Made by a program: the position numbers and the translations under genes. Below the pieces are notes generated by a model that was given only the letters and a program-made list of their open reading frames with translations, was not told the origin of the DNA and searched no databases. Below, piece by piece: positions 44,356 through 54,660 of a stretch of 64,000 nt of DNA (the first letter of the stretch is position 1; every line of letters begins with the position of its first letter). This stretch comes from Paenibacillus sp. H1-7. GTDB lineage: Bacteria; Bacillota; Bacilli; Paenibacillales; NBRC-103111. The stretch covers positions 3,783,501 to 3,847,500 of the forward strand of contig NZ_CP031168.1 of the NCBI RefSeq assembly GCF_022354825.1. The letters run 5' to 3'.

Positions 44356-46032
44356 TCATTCATCGTAATCTTCTATAATGATCGTAATCGTATTGGAGCG
44401 GACTTCCCCGGAATAGCTTCTTCCATCCAACTCATAACGATATGCTGCCACCATATAGCGATGAATACGGTGGGAAGCGTCATCCTCCTTTACCAAGATC
44501 TTATAACAGATGGTCACCTCTTGATTCGGGTGAATGATTCCGAGCGAAACGGTACCGTTAATCATTACGAGGCCGCCGCTGACCCCGGACCATCTCAAGC
44601 TTCCCGCCACGTAAGAAGTATTGGCCGGAATAAGCTCAGACAGGACTACTCCCGCAGGCCAGTTCCCCACATTGACTGTAACAACCTTGCATTCAGTTGT
44701 ACATCCGATTTCGACAACGGAAGGGTCAACTTCAGCATGTAGCTGAAGGATCGGGACGACCAACGCGGTCACCACCGTATTGGAATCATCCGTTAATTGA
44801 ATGAGCCGCCCGTCGGGTAACCGGAACGTATAGTAGACTTCGGCTAGATTGGTTATCAACGGCTTCTGGATCGTTACGGTAGATGGAATTTGGACTTCAT
44901 AGGTCACAACCGACTGTGAGTCTGCCGTTAAGGTTCCAAGCGGAAGACGATCGGAAGGCTGGGCACCTCTTTGTAGAACACCGTTGATATAAATACTGTT
45001 CCATACGAACAATGTGTTATCCGGTACGGTAATTTCCAGCTCTGCATCCACAGCAAGTGTTCTATTGTTTCGGACAACGATTGTATATTTCAGCGTATCG
45101 CTGATTGTAGCCCGGACATAGTTAACGGTGGTGACAACTTGCAGGCCAGCGGCATAGGCTTGAATGGTTACCGTATTGGTCTCCAAGCTGTAAGATCCTC
45201 CACCGACGTTATAGGACACGGTTGCTTGACTAAGGAATGACTCTGACGGCGGGATTTGGACGACTTGCATACGGAACGAAATCTTGACTGATGCCCCTGG
45301 GGCAACCGATGCAACCGGAATGCCTATCTCAGGATTCAATGTGGGAGCAATCATATCGTTGATAACGACGCTGCCCTGAATGAACAGCATGCCTGGAGGC
45401 ACAGGCATTTTCATGATGACATTGGATATAGCCGTGTTCCCCTCGTTCACAATGACCGTTTCGTAAGTAACGATATCTCCGACAAAGGTAGTATTGGTGC
45501 TTGCACTAAGGCGTGCCGAAACAAAAAAAGGTTTCACCGGAATGTTGACGATGTTGGACGGTTCGCTTCCCGTTACGACTCTGTCATCGTCGGCTTGGAA
45601 GGAATACCTCGCTACGGCCTGATTACTCAACTGAAGATCCGCGGGGATGGAGACCACGATGACTTGAAAGACGATCGTTATAGTGCCGTTGACTTGCAGT
45701 GTGCCGGCTGGAATCCCACTGCCCGGGCTGATGCCGGGAAGCGGGATTCCATTGAGCAGCACGCTGTTTGCAATTAACGAAGTTCCTTCCGGAATCGTAT
45801 CGAATACTGTCAGCTGCGCATCTTTATTACCGGTGTTGGTCATAACGATCCGGTAAGTAATCGACTGACCGAGCGATGCTTCCGTTTCGACGGATGATTT
45901 AGTGACAGTAAGAATGGGACCGACCAACGGTGTGACAACGGTGTTGGAGTAAGATACCTGCTCTGTGCCGGAGGTGTTGAAACGAACCAGGGATTGGTTT
46001 TGCAGCAATGGGTTCGTTCCGTCGGGCATCAT
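44356..46032 (-). CDS. DUF11-repeat protein, distal part (frame 2 of a split giant)
   Basis: A 558-aa frame containing about four more DUF11 modules (cores PILTVTKSSVETEASLGQS, SITYRIVMTNTGN, DIVTYETVIVNEGN) that grow more divergent toward the end, closing with a short acidic tail (IIIEDYDE). It has no signal peptide. Its first residues (MMPDGTNPLLQNQS) line up with the middle of a DUF11 module whose first half ends the upstream frame. The upstream stop overlaps its first ATG (ATGA at 46029-46032), and a GAGG sequence lies about 10 nt before, so re-initiation is possible. Alternatively it is the severed C-terminus of one protein after a 1-nt change. DUF11 modules are Ig-like surface or spore-coat-associated repeats of unclear function. 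Confidence 0.8.
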   Translation of the reverse strand: MMPDGTNPLLQNQSLVRFNTSGTEQVSYSNTVVTPLVGPILTVTKSSVETEASLGQSITYRIVMTNTGNKDAQLTVFDTIPEGTSLIANSVLLNGIPLPGISPGSGIPAGTLQVNGTITIVFQVIVVSIPADLQLSNQAVARYSFQADDDRVVTGSEPSNIVNIPVKPFFVSARLSASTNTTFVGDIVTYETVIVNEGNTAISNVIMKMPVPPGMLFIQGSVVINDMIAPTLNPEIGIPVASVAPGASVKISFRMQVVQIPPSESFLSQATVSYNVGGGSYSLETNTVTIQAYAAGLQVVTTVNYVRATISDTLKYTIVVRNNRTLAVDAELEITVPDNTLFVWNSIYINGVLQRGAQPSDRLPLGTLTADSQSVVTYEVQIPSTVTIQKPLITNLAEVYYTFRLPDGRLIQLTDDSNTVVTALVVPILQLHAEVDPSVVEIGCTTECKVVTVNVGNWPAGVVLSELIPANTSYVAGSLRWSGVSGGLVMINGTVSLGIIHPNQEVTICYKILVKEDDASHRIHRYMVAAYRYELDGRSYSGEVRSNTITIIIEDYDE

Positions 46033-49000
46033 ATTGTCGTAACCTCGACCTTGAAGGTTACCGTAGAGAAAGTACCGTTAACAATGGTGCCGACTTGGAT
46101 CCCGGTATTCGGATTGCCGGATCTTGATTCTCCGTTAACGGTAACACTGCCTGGAACGAAGACCGTTCCTGCCGGAACAGGGTCAATCATAACCACGTTG
46201 TTCACCGGTTCGATGCCATTGTTGCTGATCACAATCGTGTACGTAATGATGTCTCCGACTACGGCATCGACGGCATCCGTACTTTTCGCTACGTTGACAT
46301 TCGGCGCGGAAACAGGGATGACCAGCACATTCGAATTGACGGTGCCTGTCAAAACCCGACCGTCCGGAGGTGAATACGTGTAGTTGGCGGTTGCCTGGTT
46401 AACCAATTGCTGCGGTGAAGGAAGAGCTTCCACCGTAACCTCGAGTGTAACCAATACGTTCACGGTTGTTCCTGCAGGTACGACCCCCAACGAAATCCCT
46501 GTCCTTGGATCGGCACCCGGCTGAGGAACGTCGTTCACAATGACGCTGTTGGGAACAAATGCGGTTCCGGCCGGAATGACATCCGTTACGGTTATCGTAG
46601 CGGCCAAATTACCGGTATTGGTTACATTGAGCATATATACGACCGTATCTCCAACCGTGGCATTGGTCGTGTTCGCACTCTTGGTTATTGCGACGATCGG
46701 CTGATAGACAGGGATAACAAGGGTGTTGGAGAACGTCGTGCCAGAGAACGCGCCGGAAGTAAAGCTGACGGAAGCTTGGTTGCTAAGCTGTGCAGGGCTC
46801 GGCAGCGCGTCGACGACGACGCTGAACGTGACGTTAACTGTAACTCCAGGAGCGATGGTATTCAGCAATATGCCTGTAGTAGGGCTGACACCCGGCTGCT
46901 GGACTTCGTTCACCTTCACGCTATTGGTCACGAAGCTGGAACCTGCCGGAATCGGATCGGTAACGACGACGTTGTTCACGTTCTCGATGCCACTGTTGGT
47001 TACAGCGATTTTGTAAACGATGGTATCTCCTACGACGGCATCTGTCGATAACGAGCTTTTCACCGCGGCGACGTTAGGCGCCGATACGGCAATGAGAGTC
47101 GTATTGGAGCTGAACGATCCGCCTGACGAGCGTCCGTCCGGAAGCGTAAAGGCGAAAGTGCCCGTTGCTTGGTTGGACAGCTGCTGGTTGGGCGGCAAGG
47201 ATACGATCACAACGGAGAACGTGACCGTAGCTTCGGTTGTGATCACTCCAAGCGGAATTCCGGCTGACGGGTCCGCGCCTGGAATCGGTGAGCCGTTCAG
47301 CAGGACGCTATTGGGAACCAGCGAGGCTCCAACCGGAATCGTATCGGTTAACGTGACCGTAGCGCCGATGTTGCCCGTATTATTCAATTTGATTTGGTAA
47401 ACAATGGTATCTCCTACGGTTGCTACGGATGTATTCGCGCTTTTGACCGCATTAAAGAACGCCTGATACACCGGTGTCGTAACGGTATTGGAGAATGTTA
47501 CGGCAGAGAACGCTCCGGACGTAAAGCTTACCGAAGATTGATTATTTAATTGGGCAGGCGAAGGCAAAGAGATCACAGTAACGTTGAAAGCTACTGTAAC
47601 GGTATCACCTGAATCGATGGAGCCGATCGAAATGCCGGTCGCCGGATTAGCTCCTGCTCGTGAAATCCCGTCAACGGTCACGGTCCCGGGCACTAGAGCG
47701 GTCCCGTTAGGAAGCGGATCCGTGAACACGACACTATTGACCGCTTCTATGCCGGTATTGGTCATTTTGGTAGTATAGACGATAACGTCTCCTACGTACG
47801 TTGCCGTTGTAGGGGTAGTTTTGACGACATTGACATTAGGCGCCGATACCGGCATCGTAACCGTATTAGACTGTACGGAACCGCTGTGCGGAGTTCCGTC
47901 AGGCAGAGTAAAGGAGTAAGCGGCGGTCCCCTGATTTACGAGCTGCTGCGGGTTCGGCAAGCTGGTAATGATCACGGAGAACATGACACTCGCGGTAGTG
48001 CCCCCCGGAACCGAAGCTATAGGGATTCCAGCGGAAGGATCGGTACCAGCGAGAGATGAGCCGTTAACGATGACGCTGTTCGGGACGAACGTAGTCCCGG
48101 CAGGAATCGTATCGGTTATTACAACAGAGGCTCCGTAGTTCCCGGTGTTGTTGACAAGAAGCGTGTATGTCAGCGTATCTCCGACTGTAGCAATGGTTAT
48201 GCTTGCGCTTTTGACCACGGAGAGGATCGGCTGGAAGACGGGCGTTAACAGCGTGTTCGAGAAGGTAACCCCGGAAAAAACGCCTGATGTAAAGGTGACC
48301 GCAGCTTGATTGCTTAATTGGCCGGTTGAAGGTATCGCATTGACGAGGATGCTGAAACCGACCGTAACGAAACCGGATGACGGGATTGGCGATAAAGCAA
48401 TGCCTGTTGTCGGATTTCCAGGAACGGATGACCCGTTAATCGTTACGCTGCCGGGAACAAAGGACGATCCGGCAGGCGGTGCATCCGTAAATAGCACATT
48501 ATTGATTGTGACGAGTCCGTCATTACGGACCAGCACGGAGTAAGTGACGGTATCGCCTACCGCTGCTGCCGTTGTGGTTGTGCTCTTGGCCACCGTAACA
48601 TTGGTTGCGGATACCGGGAACGTGACCGTGTTCGAGACGGCCGAACCCGTTAATGGCCTGCCGTCAGGAGGCGTGTACGTGTAGGTGGACGACGCTGTGT
48701 TGCTGAGCTGCTGAGGGGTCGGCAAAGAGGTGACGACCACGGAGAAGCTGACGTTCACATTCGTTCCGGGCGCTACAGAGCCAACGGCAATCCCTGAGAC
48801 AGGGGAGCTGCCCGGCTGAGGAACGACTCCGACAATAACGCTGTTCTCGCTGAAGATCGTGCCCGGTGGAATCGTATCCGTTAGCGTTACGACAGCCGGC
48901 AGATTCCCGGAATTGCTCACATTGACGGTATAGGTAACCGTATCGCCGATGGTCGCGTTGCTGGTGCTGGCGCTTTTCACCAGCGCAATTTGCGGTTGGG

Positions 49001-51700
49001 TAACCGGTGTGACGGTAACGTTGGATGAAGAGGACCCGGAGAACGTACCGGATGTAAAGCTGACCGTGGACTGATTGTTAATCTGGGATGGAATCGGCAT
49101 TAATATCTTCACCTCGAATGTTACGGTAGCCGCCGTGCTGGGAGCCAGGGTACCGATTGGGATGCCGGTGGACGGATTTGCGGAAGGCCGAGGGGAGCCA
49201 TTCACAAGTACGCTTCCGGTGATGAAGCTTACATTCTCAGGAAGAACATCGCTGAGAATGATATTATTGACGTTCGCAATGCCGTTATTGCTAACCACCG
49301 ATGTATAGGTAAGCGTATCGCCGGTAACGACATTCGGCGCGCTGGCGGTTTTTTTGACGCTGACGTTCGGCGGCGAAACGGGAATCGTAACCGTATTGGA
49401 AGCCGCCGAGCCCGAGAAGGGTCTGGAATCAGGCAAAACATACGAATAAGATGCCGACGCCGTATTCACCAGCTTCTGTGTTGCCGGTAAAGAATGAATC
49501 GTACAGACGAAGGTCACGGTTACGGTTGTGCCCGCAGCCACCGAACCGACCGGAATACCGGTAACCGGGCTGACATCCGGAATAGGATTATTGTCAATAA
49601 TGACGCTATTGTCTACGAAGACGGCTCCGTCCGGGATATTGTCCGTTAAGGTTACAGCGGCGGGATAGTTGCCCGTATTGCTGATTTGTACCACATAATT
49701 GTATGTATCACCGACGGTAGCATTGGAAGTGCTGGCGCTTTTCACCAAGGAAATGACAGGCTGGTATACCGGCGTGACGATAGTTTCCGACAACGACGTT
49801 CCGGAGAAGGAACCGGATGTAAAGCTAGCGCTTGCTCTGTTGCGAAGCTGCGCCGGATTCAGCAACGCGGTGACTTGGATCTGAAAAGTAATCGTGACCG
49901 TAATTCCTGCATTGACGGTTCCTATTGTTATTCCAGCCGCCGGGTTGGCGCTCGGCGCAGTGCTTCCATTAATCGTAACGCTACCGGCTGCAAACACGGC
50001 TCCGGCAGGAATAGGATCCGTTACGACAACGTTATTGACTGCTGCAATACCATTGTTCTTTATGACAATCGTATAGGTGAGCGTATCGCCAACCGTTGCG
50101 GCGGTACCATTTACCGACTTGCTTACGGTTAGGTTGGGGGCCGACGCCGGAATCGTAACGGTGTTGGAGCTGCTGGAGCCGGATAGTCCTCGACCGCTCG
50201 GCAGCTGATAGCTATAGCTGCCAACCGCTTGGTTGACGATGGAAGGCGGAGACGGCAGCGAGTTCAGTACAACCTGGAACGTTACGTTTACCGGTGTTCC
50301 CGTTGTTACCGCTCCCAGAGCAATTCCGGTTACTGGGGATGCTCCGGGTACTGAGGCTCCATTGACCGTGACACTGCCGGCAACGAACGCCGTACCCGAT
50401 GGAATATTGTCGGTCAAAGTGACTTGAGCGGCAATATTTCCGGTATTGCTGACGGCGACCGAATACGTGATCGTATCTCCTACGGTCGCATTGGATGTAC
50501 TGGCGCTTTTGGTCAGTCCTATGACCGGTACATAGACCGGTGTCGTCGTGCTGTTCGATAAGCTGATCCCCGAAAAAGAGCCCGAGCTGTACGATACCGT
50601 CGATTGATTGACCAGCTGCGCCGGATTTGGAAGAGAGCTTACGGTTACCCGAAAAGTGACGGTGGATGAGCTTCCTGCGGTAATGAGCCCGACCGGGATG
50701 CCGCTGCCGGGATTGGCCGTAGGCTTGGCGACCCCGCCGACGATGACACTGCCTGCAACCAGGGTCGTGCCCGCTGGTATCAAATCGGTCAGCACAACAT
50801 TGCTGACAGCCTCAATCCCGTTGTTGGTAATGACCGAGGTGTATGTTAACGTGTCGCCGACCGTGGCATCCGGAAGGCTGACGCTCTTGACTACGCTCAC
50901 ACTCGGCAGCCGTACCGGGATCGTCAAAGTGTTCGATGACGCGGATCCGCTGACGGTTCTGCCGTCCGGCGGATTATATGTATACGATGCCGTCGCCTGA
51001 TCCACGAGCTGAGGAGGGGAGGGCAGCGAGTTCACCTGCACCTGGAACGTTACGGTTACTGTGCCGCCTGCCGTCACAGTGCCGATAGCGACTCCTGCCG
51101 CAGGATTAGCGCCGCTAATGACGACTCCATTGACTCGGAAGCTGTTGGTAACAAAGCTGCTGCCAGCTGGAATATTATCGGTGATCGTAGTTACAGCTCC
51201 GATGTTACCGGTATTGGAGATCGACAACGTATAGGTAACCAGATTCCCGACGGTTGCGTTTGCCGTACTCCCGGTCTTTGTAATTGTAAGCACGGGAGAG
51301 TAGACGGTTATCGGGAGCGAATTGGATGGAACCACTCCCGAAATGGTAGGCCCTCCGGCAACGCTTTGAAACGAAAATGCCGCATTCGCCGTATTCACTA
51401 GCTGCTGGCTGCTCGGCAAGGATGTCACCGAAGCGCGGTAAGTAACCGTAACCGAGCTGCTGAGGTTCACCGTCCCGAGCGGTGCCCCTGCCGTAATATC
51501 ATATGTAGGACGGCTGACTCCAGCTACGGTGACACTGCCGTTGACGAAGGTCAACCCGCCTGGCAGCACATCGGACAGAACGACGCTGGATGCATTGGCC
51601 GTACCGGTGTTGCTTATCGTTACCGTATAGGTAATCGTATCTCCGACAATGACGCCCGACACATTGGCGCTTTTGACCAAAGTGATTTTCGGAGCATTAA
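44480..51700 (-). repeat. DUF11 module array, about 19 units in alternating two-module order
   Basis: Fifteen modules in the long frame (the last cut by its stop) and four in the short frame, each about 135 residues with the core KSxxTxxATVGDTxxYxxxxxNxGx. From the second module on they alternate: one type ends in YTYxxPDGRxxSG, the next in SFTSGxFSGxxxSN. Hence the true repeat unit is a pair of about 270 residues (about 800 bp). Boundaries are approximate. Confidence 0.85.
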
Positions 51701-52727
51701 TATCGACCTGAATCGCGTTCCCGTTGACGACATACGCATCGCCCGATGTAGTCAGGCTTAGAACGGCGGATGATTGAGTGTTGACAAGGCGTGCCGATAC
51801 ATCAACGTTGGTGATGTCCCAGCCCTGACGTCCCCCGATAATGTTAGTACCCGGGGTACCATTAGTCTGGTTGCGGTTGCCGAATGTACCTGTCATGTCC
51901 AGCTGACCGGCGTCGTTGTTAATCTGCGAAGCGAAGAAGTTGTTGGCAAAATTGTTCGGACCGGATAAAGCTACGAGCGAAGAGGAGGTAGGCCCGAACA
52001 GCGCTTGATCCCCGGTCCGATTCGCATCCCCTTCCTGTGCGCTGAATAAGGCGCGTCCTCCTAAGGGGCCAGAGAGTGGCGTGGCAAATCCGGTCAATGT
52101 CGTGTTGACGGGGCCGGAGTTAGCCTGTACGAGTACGGCGCCCGCCCGGATGGACATGTTTCGGAACGGGAGCAAGCCGTTCTGATAGATAACGCCCAAG
52201 GTCCATCCGGCATGATTGGCCGTCGGATCTCCGGTGACGACGATGGTTCCGACTACACCGCCCGTCGTGTAAGTTCCTGCTCCCCCTTGCTGAACAATGG
52301 TAGTGACATTGGCTGATCGCACATAGGCGAACGCCCCGTTTCCCAAATCGACCTGATTGCTTGTGGCCGAATCCGGGGTAATACTGAAGGTTCCGGCGGG
52401 ATTTATTAGCGTAACCGGATTGTTGATGGCGGAGCTTAAATTGACATTGCCGTTAATGTAGGATCCGCCCCAGATCAGCTCCGCATATAATACGGTGCTG
52501 CCGGCTGGAAGCGTGAGAATGGCCGACGAGCTGTTGCTTTGATACAGGCTGGTTGTGCCGTTCGGATACGTGCCGAAAACACTTGACGTATTCGTTGTTG
52601 TGAAAGCGCCAATGCTGTCCTGCGTTCCCGGCGTGCCGGAATTATCGGATCGGCTCAGTCCCATCGTATTCCCGGTAAACGTGATCGCTCCAGTTGCATT
52701 GAACGTAGCGCGAACAATAAGAGGAAT
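46029..52727 (-). CDS. giant DUF11-repeat protein, proximal part
   Basis: About 2232 aa. A unique N-terminal domain (about 1-365; GAITFTGNTMGLSRS, then GSTVLYAELIWGGSYING and GWTLGVIYQN) of the kind found in secretion-signal-free DUF11 proteins of Bacillales is followed by 15 DUF11 modules. Start choice: the mRNA has AAGGGGGTGA, a 9 of 10 match to the anti-Shine-Dalgarno, then five bases and ATT at 52727, giving (M)PLIVRATFNATGAIT, the usual beginning of this family. The GTG at 52736 is part of the Shine-Dalgarno itself; an ATG at 52787 lies far upstream without one. It ends in TGA overlapping the ATG of the distal frame. It lies downstream of a methyltransferase gene on the same strand. Probably a surface or spore-associated fibre; function unknown. 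Confidence 0.85.
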   Translation of the reverse strand: MPLIVRATFNATGAITFTGNTMGLSRSDNSGTPGTQDSIGAFTTTNTSSVFGTYPNGTTSLYQSNSSSAILTLPAGSTVLYAELIWGGSYINGNVNLSSAINNPVTLINPAGTFSITPDSATSNQVDLGNGAFAYVRSANVTTIVQQGGAGTYTTGGVVGTIVVTGDPTANHAGWTLGVIYQNGLLPFRNMSIRAGAVLVQANSGPVNTTLTGFATPLSGPLGGRALFSAQEGDANRTGDQALFGPTSSSLVALSGPNNFANNFFASQINNDAGQLDMTGTFGNRNQTNGTPGTNIIGGRQGWDITNVDVSARLVNTQSSAVLSLTTSGDAYVVNGNAIQVDINAPKITLVKSANVSGVIVGDTITYTVTISNTGTANASSVVLSDVLPGGLTFVNGSVTVAGVSRPTYDITAGAPLGTVNLSSSVTVTYRASVTSLPSSQQLVNTANAAFSFQSVAGGPTISGVVPSNSLPITVYSPVLTITKTGSTANATVGNLVTYTLSISNTGNIGAVTTITDNIPAGSSFVTNSFRVNGVVISGANPAAGVAIGTVTAGGTVTVTFQVQVNSLPSPPQLVDQATASYTYNPPDGRTVSGSASSNTLTIPVRLPSVSVVKSVSLPDATVGDTLTYTSVITNNGIEAVSNVVLTDLIPAGTTLVAGSVIVGGVAKPTANPGSGIPVGLITAGSSSTVTFRVTVSSLPNPAQLVNQSTVSYSSGSFSGISLSNSTTTPVYVPVIGLTKSASTSNATVGDTITYSVAVSNTGNIAAQVTLTDNIPSGTAFVAGSVTVNGASVPGASPVTGIALGAVTTGTPVNVTFQVVLNSLPSPPSIVNQAVGSYSYQLPSGRGLSGSSSSNTVTIPASAPNLTVSKSVNGTAATVGDTLTYTIVIKNNGIAAVNNVVVTDPIPAGAVFAAGSVTINGSTAPSANPAAGITIGTVNAGITVTITFQIQVTALLNPAQLRNRASASFTSGSFSGTSLSETIVTPVYQPVISLVKSASTSNATVGDTYNYVVQISNTGNYPAAVTLTDNIPDGAVFVDNSVIIDNNPIPDVSPVTGIPVGSVAAGTTVTVTFVCTIHSLPATQKLVNTASASYSYVLPDSRPFSGSAASNTVTIPVSPPNVSVKKTASAPNVVTGDTLTYTSVVSNNGIANVNNIILSDVLPENVSFITGSVLVNGSPRPSANPSTGIPIGTLAPSTAATVTFEVKILMPIPSQINNQSTVSFTSGTFSGSSSSNVTVTPVTQPQIALVKSASTSNATIGDTVTYTVNVSNSGNLPAVVTLTDTIPPGTIFSENSVIVGVVPQPGSSPVSGIAVGSVAPGTNVNVSFSVVVTSLPTPQQLSNTASSTYTYTPPDGRPLTGSAVSNTVTFPVSATNVTVAKSTTTTAAAVGDTVTYSVLVRNDGLVTINNVLFTDAPPAGSSFVPGSVTINGSSVPGNPTTGIALSPIPSSGFVTVGFSILVNAIPSTGQLSNQAAVTFTSGVFSGVTFSNTLLTPVFQPILSVVKSASITIATVGDTLTYTLLVNNTGNYGASVVITDTIPAGTTFVPNSVIVNGSSLAGTDPSAGIPIASVPGGTTASVMFSVIITSLPNPQQLVNQGTAAYSFTLPDGTPHSGSVQSNTVTMPVSAPNVNVVKTTPTTATYVGDVIVYTTKMTNTGIEAVNSVVFTDPLPNGTALVPGTVTVDGISRAGANPATGISIGSIDSGDTVTVAFNVTVISLPSPAQLNNQSSVSFTSGAFSAVTFSNTVTTPVYQAFFNAVKSANTSVATVGDTIVYQIKLNNTGNIGATVTLTDTIPVGASLVPNSVLLNGSPIPGADPSAGIPLGVITTEATVTFSVVIVSLPPNQQLSNQATGTFAFTLPDGRSSGGSFSSNTTLIAVSAPNVAAVKSSLSTDAVVGDTIVYKIAVTNSGIENVNNVVVTDPIPAGSSFVTNSVKVNEVQQPGVSPTTGILLNTIAPGVTVNVTFSVVVDALPSPAQLSNQASVSFTSGAFSGTTFSNTLVIPVYQPIVAITKSANTTNATVGDTVVYMLNVTNTGNLAATITVTDVIPAGTAFVPNSVIVNDVPQPGADPRTGISLGVVPAGTTVNVLVTLEVTVEALPSPQQLVNQATANYTYSPPDGRVLTGTVNSNVLVIPVSAPNVNVAKSTDAVDAVVGDIITYTIVISNNGIEPVNNVVMIDPVPAGTVFVPGSVTVNGESRSGNPNTGIQVGTIVNGTFSTVTFKVEVTTI

Positions 52728-52861
52728 TGATGTCACCCCCTTACAGTACAAAATAGAGTTTTGCAGCAAGTAAAACGGGTACGTCATGCTACAATGAGTA
52801 ACTGTTCCTTTACCATGCCTATGAGCGAAAATGCATTAATTGTTTGTCTTCTCGAAAAAAA

Positions 52862-53491
52862 CTACGGCTGAGGCTCCGTCCGGAGAGCTGCGGCATGATT
52901 GGCCTCAGGATACGTAAGCCGGCTTAGCTTCTCCAGCTCCGTGGAGGTAATAGGCTTTTTGATGACAATCAGATGGTACATAATCTCCTGAACGACATTG
53001 ACACTGAGCGTCTTAAGCACTTCCAATTCTTCCATCTCGTATAGCGGAGGCGCATAGGGGATCTGATAGAACAGCTCCATCCGCAGAAGCCGAAAGTCGA
53101 ATGGAGGGGCCGCATCCGGCATATACAGCAGCTCGGGACAGACCGGGCTTTGGGATGGCTGAAAAAAAGCGGGCGTAAGATATTTCGGAGTATACTCATC
53201 GAATTTGTGCTTTAATCCCGGATTCGACATATGAGCGAAGCTGTGGGCATACGGAGCCAAGATGCATACTACCGCTGTGTGGACGCACATTCGGTATAGC
53301 TCGGACAAGAGCCCGTTCAGGTTATCGACATAAGGCAAAGAGCGGCTGGCCATGACGAATTCCACCGAGTTGTCAGGCAAAGGAATCGGATCGTTCAAAT
53401 CCCACACCAGATCGACGCCCTGCAATGGCCTGCGGTCTATTCCCCAGAAGCCCGGATGCTTGTTAAGACCGCAGCCGATATCAATTTTCAT
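52862..53491 (-). CDS. class I SAM-dependent methyltransferase-like protein
   Basis: A 209-aa protein starting directly with motif I, KIDIGCGLNKHPGFWGID, then the acidic ribose-binding D (GVDLVWDLNDPIPLPDNSVE) and a motif-III-like LLSELYRMC. The methyltransferase type-11 fold is short, with an unusual C-terminal region (about 110-209) without clear homology. The substrate is unknown. GGGAGGG precedes the ATG. It is 134 bp upstream of the giant DUF11 gene on the same strand, so modification of that product is conceivable but unproven. Confidence 0.78.
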   Translation of the reverse strand: MKIDIGCGLNKHPGFWGIDRRPLQGVDLVWDLNDPIPLPDNSVEFVMASRSLPYVDNLNGLLSELYRMCVHTAVVCILAPYAHSFAHMSNPGLKHKFDEYTPKYLTPAFFQPSQSPVCPELLYMPDAAPPFDFRLLRMELFYQIPYAPPLYEMEELEVLKTLSVNVVQEIMYHLIVIKKPITSTELEKLSRLTYPEANHAAALRTEPQP

Positions 53492-53739
53492 GCGACCCTC
53501 CCCATTCCTAGACGCGTGTTTTTACGGCACATTCATTATTTTGTATAGTATGTTTGTACCTACTGAGTCGTATAGTTAGTTGCCATGCCCCTGCCGAAAT
53601 GTTCAGAATGAAATGCAAGCATGTGTAACAACAAGAGGAGAGCAGGATTTGTGATAAAATACCATAGGAGAACGCATCTGAACTATCGATTCTACGCATA
53701 TAGTTTCAGAATGAACATTTTATAAAAGGGAGTCATGAT

Positions 53740-54480
53740 ATGAGCAATGCATCACAAACAGACCGGAAGTCTCCGTCCCAATTTTGGATACAAGCCTGGG
53801 AGCAGGCGTCGGGGGCGGATCTTCGCGTCGGCAGCGATCAGGAGGAGGAAAACTACTGGCGCGAGAACGCAGCGGCCTACGATGAGCGAAATCCGTTAGC
53901 GCCATATACACAGCCCATAATGGATAAGGTGTTTCAGCACCTGCAGCCGGATGATCATCTGCTGGAAATAGGTCCGGGTACGGGAGGCTTCACCCGATTG
54001 CTCGGTCAGCATGTCCGGGAAGTGACGCTCATTGAACCGTCTGCCGCCATGTATGAGGTGCTGTGCAGCAGCTGGGACCAAGGACATAAGCCGTTGCCCA
54101 AGGCGATGATAGCCAAGTGGGAGGAGGCGCCTGAGGTTACGGCCGATATTGTATTTGGCGCGAATGCCTTCTACCGGATCCGGGACATGAAATCCAGCTT
54201 GCTGAAAATGCATCAAACGGCGCGCCGTCATGTGTTTCTTATTCAGTCGATCGGGCGGCCTTTTGCCGGACCTCTTCATGCAGAGGACAATGGAGAATGG
54301 GTGGATAAAGAACGTGCAGAGGTTTTATCCGGCATACTGGATGAGCTCAATATCCGCCACCGGTACGATACATTCCCTATTCAGCGGAAAAATGGGATGA
54401 TCCATGATGTTGCCCTGATTCACTGGAGCAAGCTGCAGAGGAATAAGGAAATAAAAAATACCAGATGCGATCTGCTATAA
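53740..54480 (+). CDS. class I SAM-dependent methyltransferase
   Basis: A 246-aa methyltransferase with motif I LLEIGPGTGGFTRLL, an acidic residue ending the next strand (VTLIEPSAAM), motif post-I (ADIVFGANAFYRI) and a C-terminal strand block ending in DVALIHW. The N-terminal 55 residues (FWIQAWEQASG, NYWRENAAAYDERNPLAPYT) form a helical cap like those of small-molecule methyltransferases. AAAAGGGAG precedes the ATG. It is divergent from the other methyltransferase. Substrate not known. Confidence 0.9.
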   Translation: MSNASQTDRKSPSQFWIQAWEQASGADLRVGSDQEEENYWRENAAAYDERNPLAPYTQPIMDKVFQHLQPDDHLLEIGPGTGGFTRLLGQHVREVTLIEPSAAMYEVLCSSWDQGHKPLPKAMIAKWEEAPEVTADIVFGANAFYRIRDMKSSLLKMHQTARRHVFLIQSIGRPFAGPLHAEDNGEWVDKERAEVLSGILDELNIRHRYDTFPIQRKNGMIHDVALIHWSKLQRNKEIKNTRCDLL

Positions 54481-54660
54481 GCGATTAGAACAAAGGGTAC
54501 GAAAAACAAATTCGATATGCGAAGAATATGTTACGGATGCCAAAATATGGGGTAAATACACCTTTAAGTGCCCATATGAACCAATGGGTTCCGACTAGAA
54601 CAGCTCCCGCTGCCATAGCCAAGCATGCTGCGCGGGTTAGCTGTAAAAGGAGGCTGCAGT

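Noticed and set aside
54625..54660. Upstream TTG start of the PrsW-like gene
   Set aside because: The stretch covers the AAAGGAGG site itself; the TTG at 54661 is correctly spaced from it.
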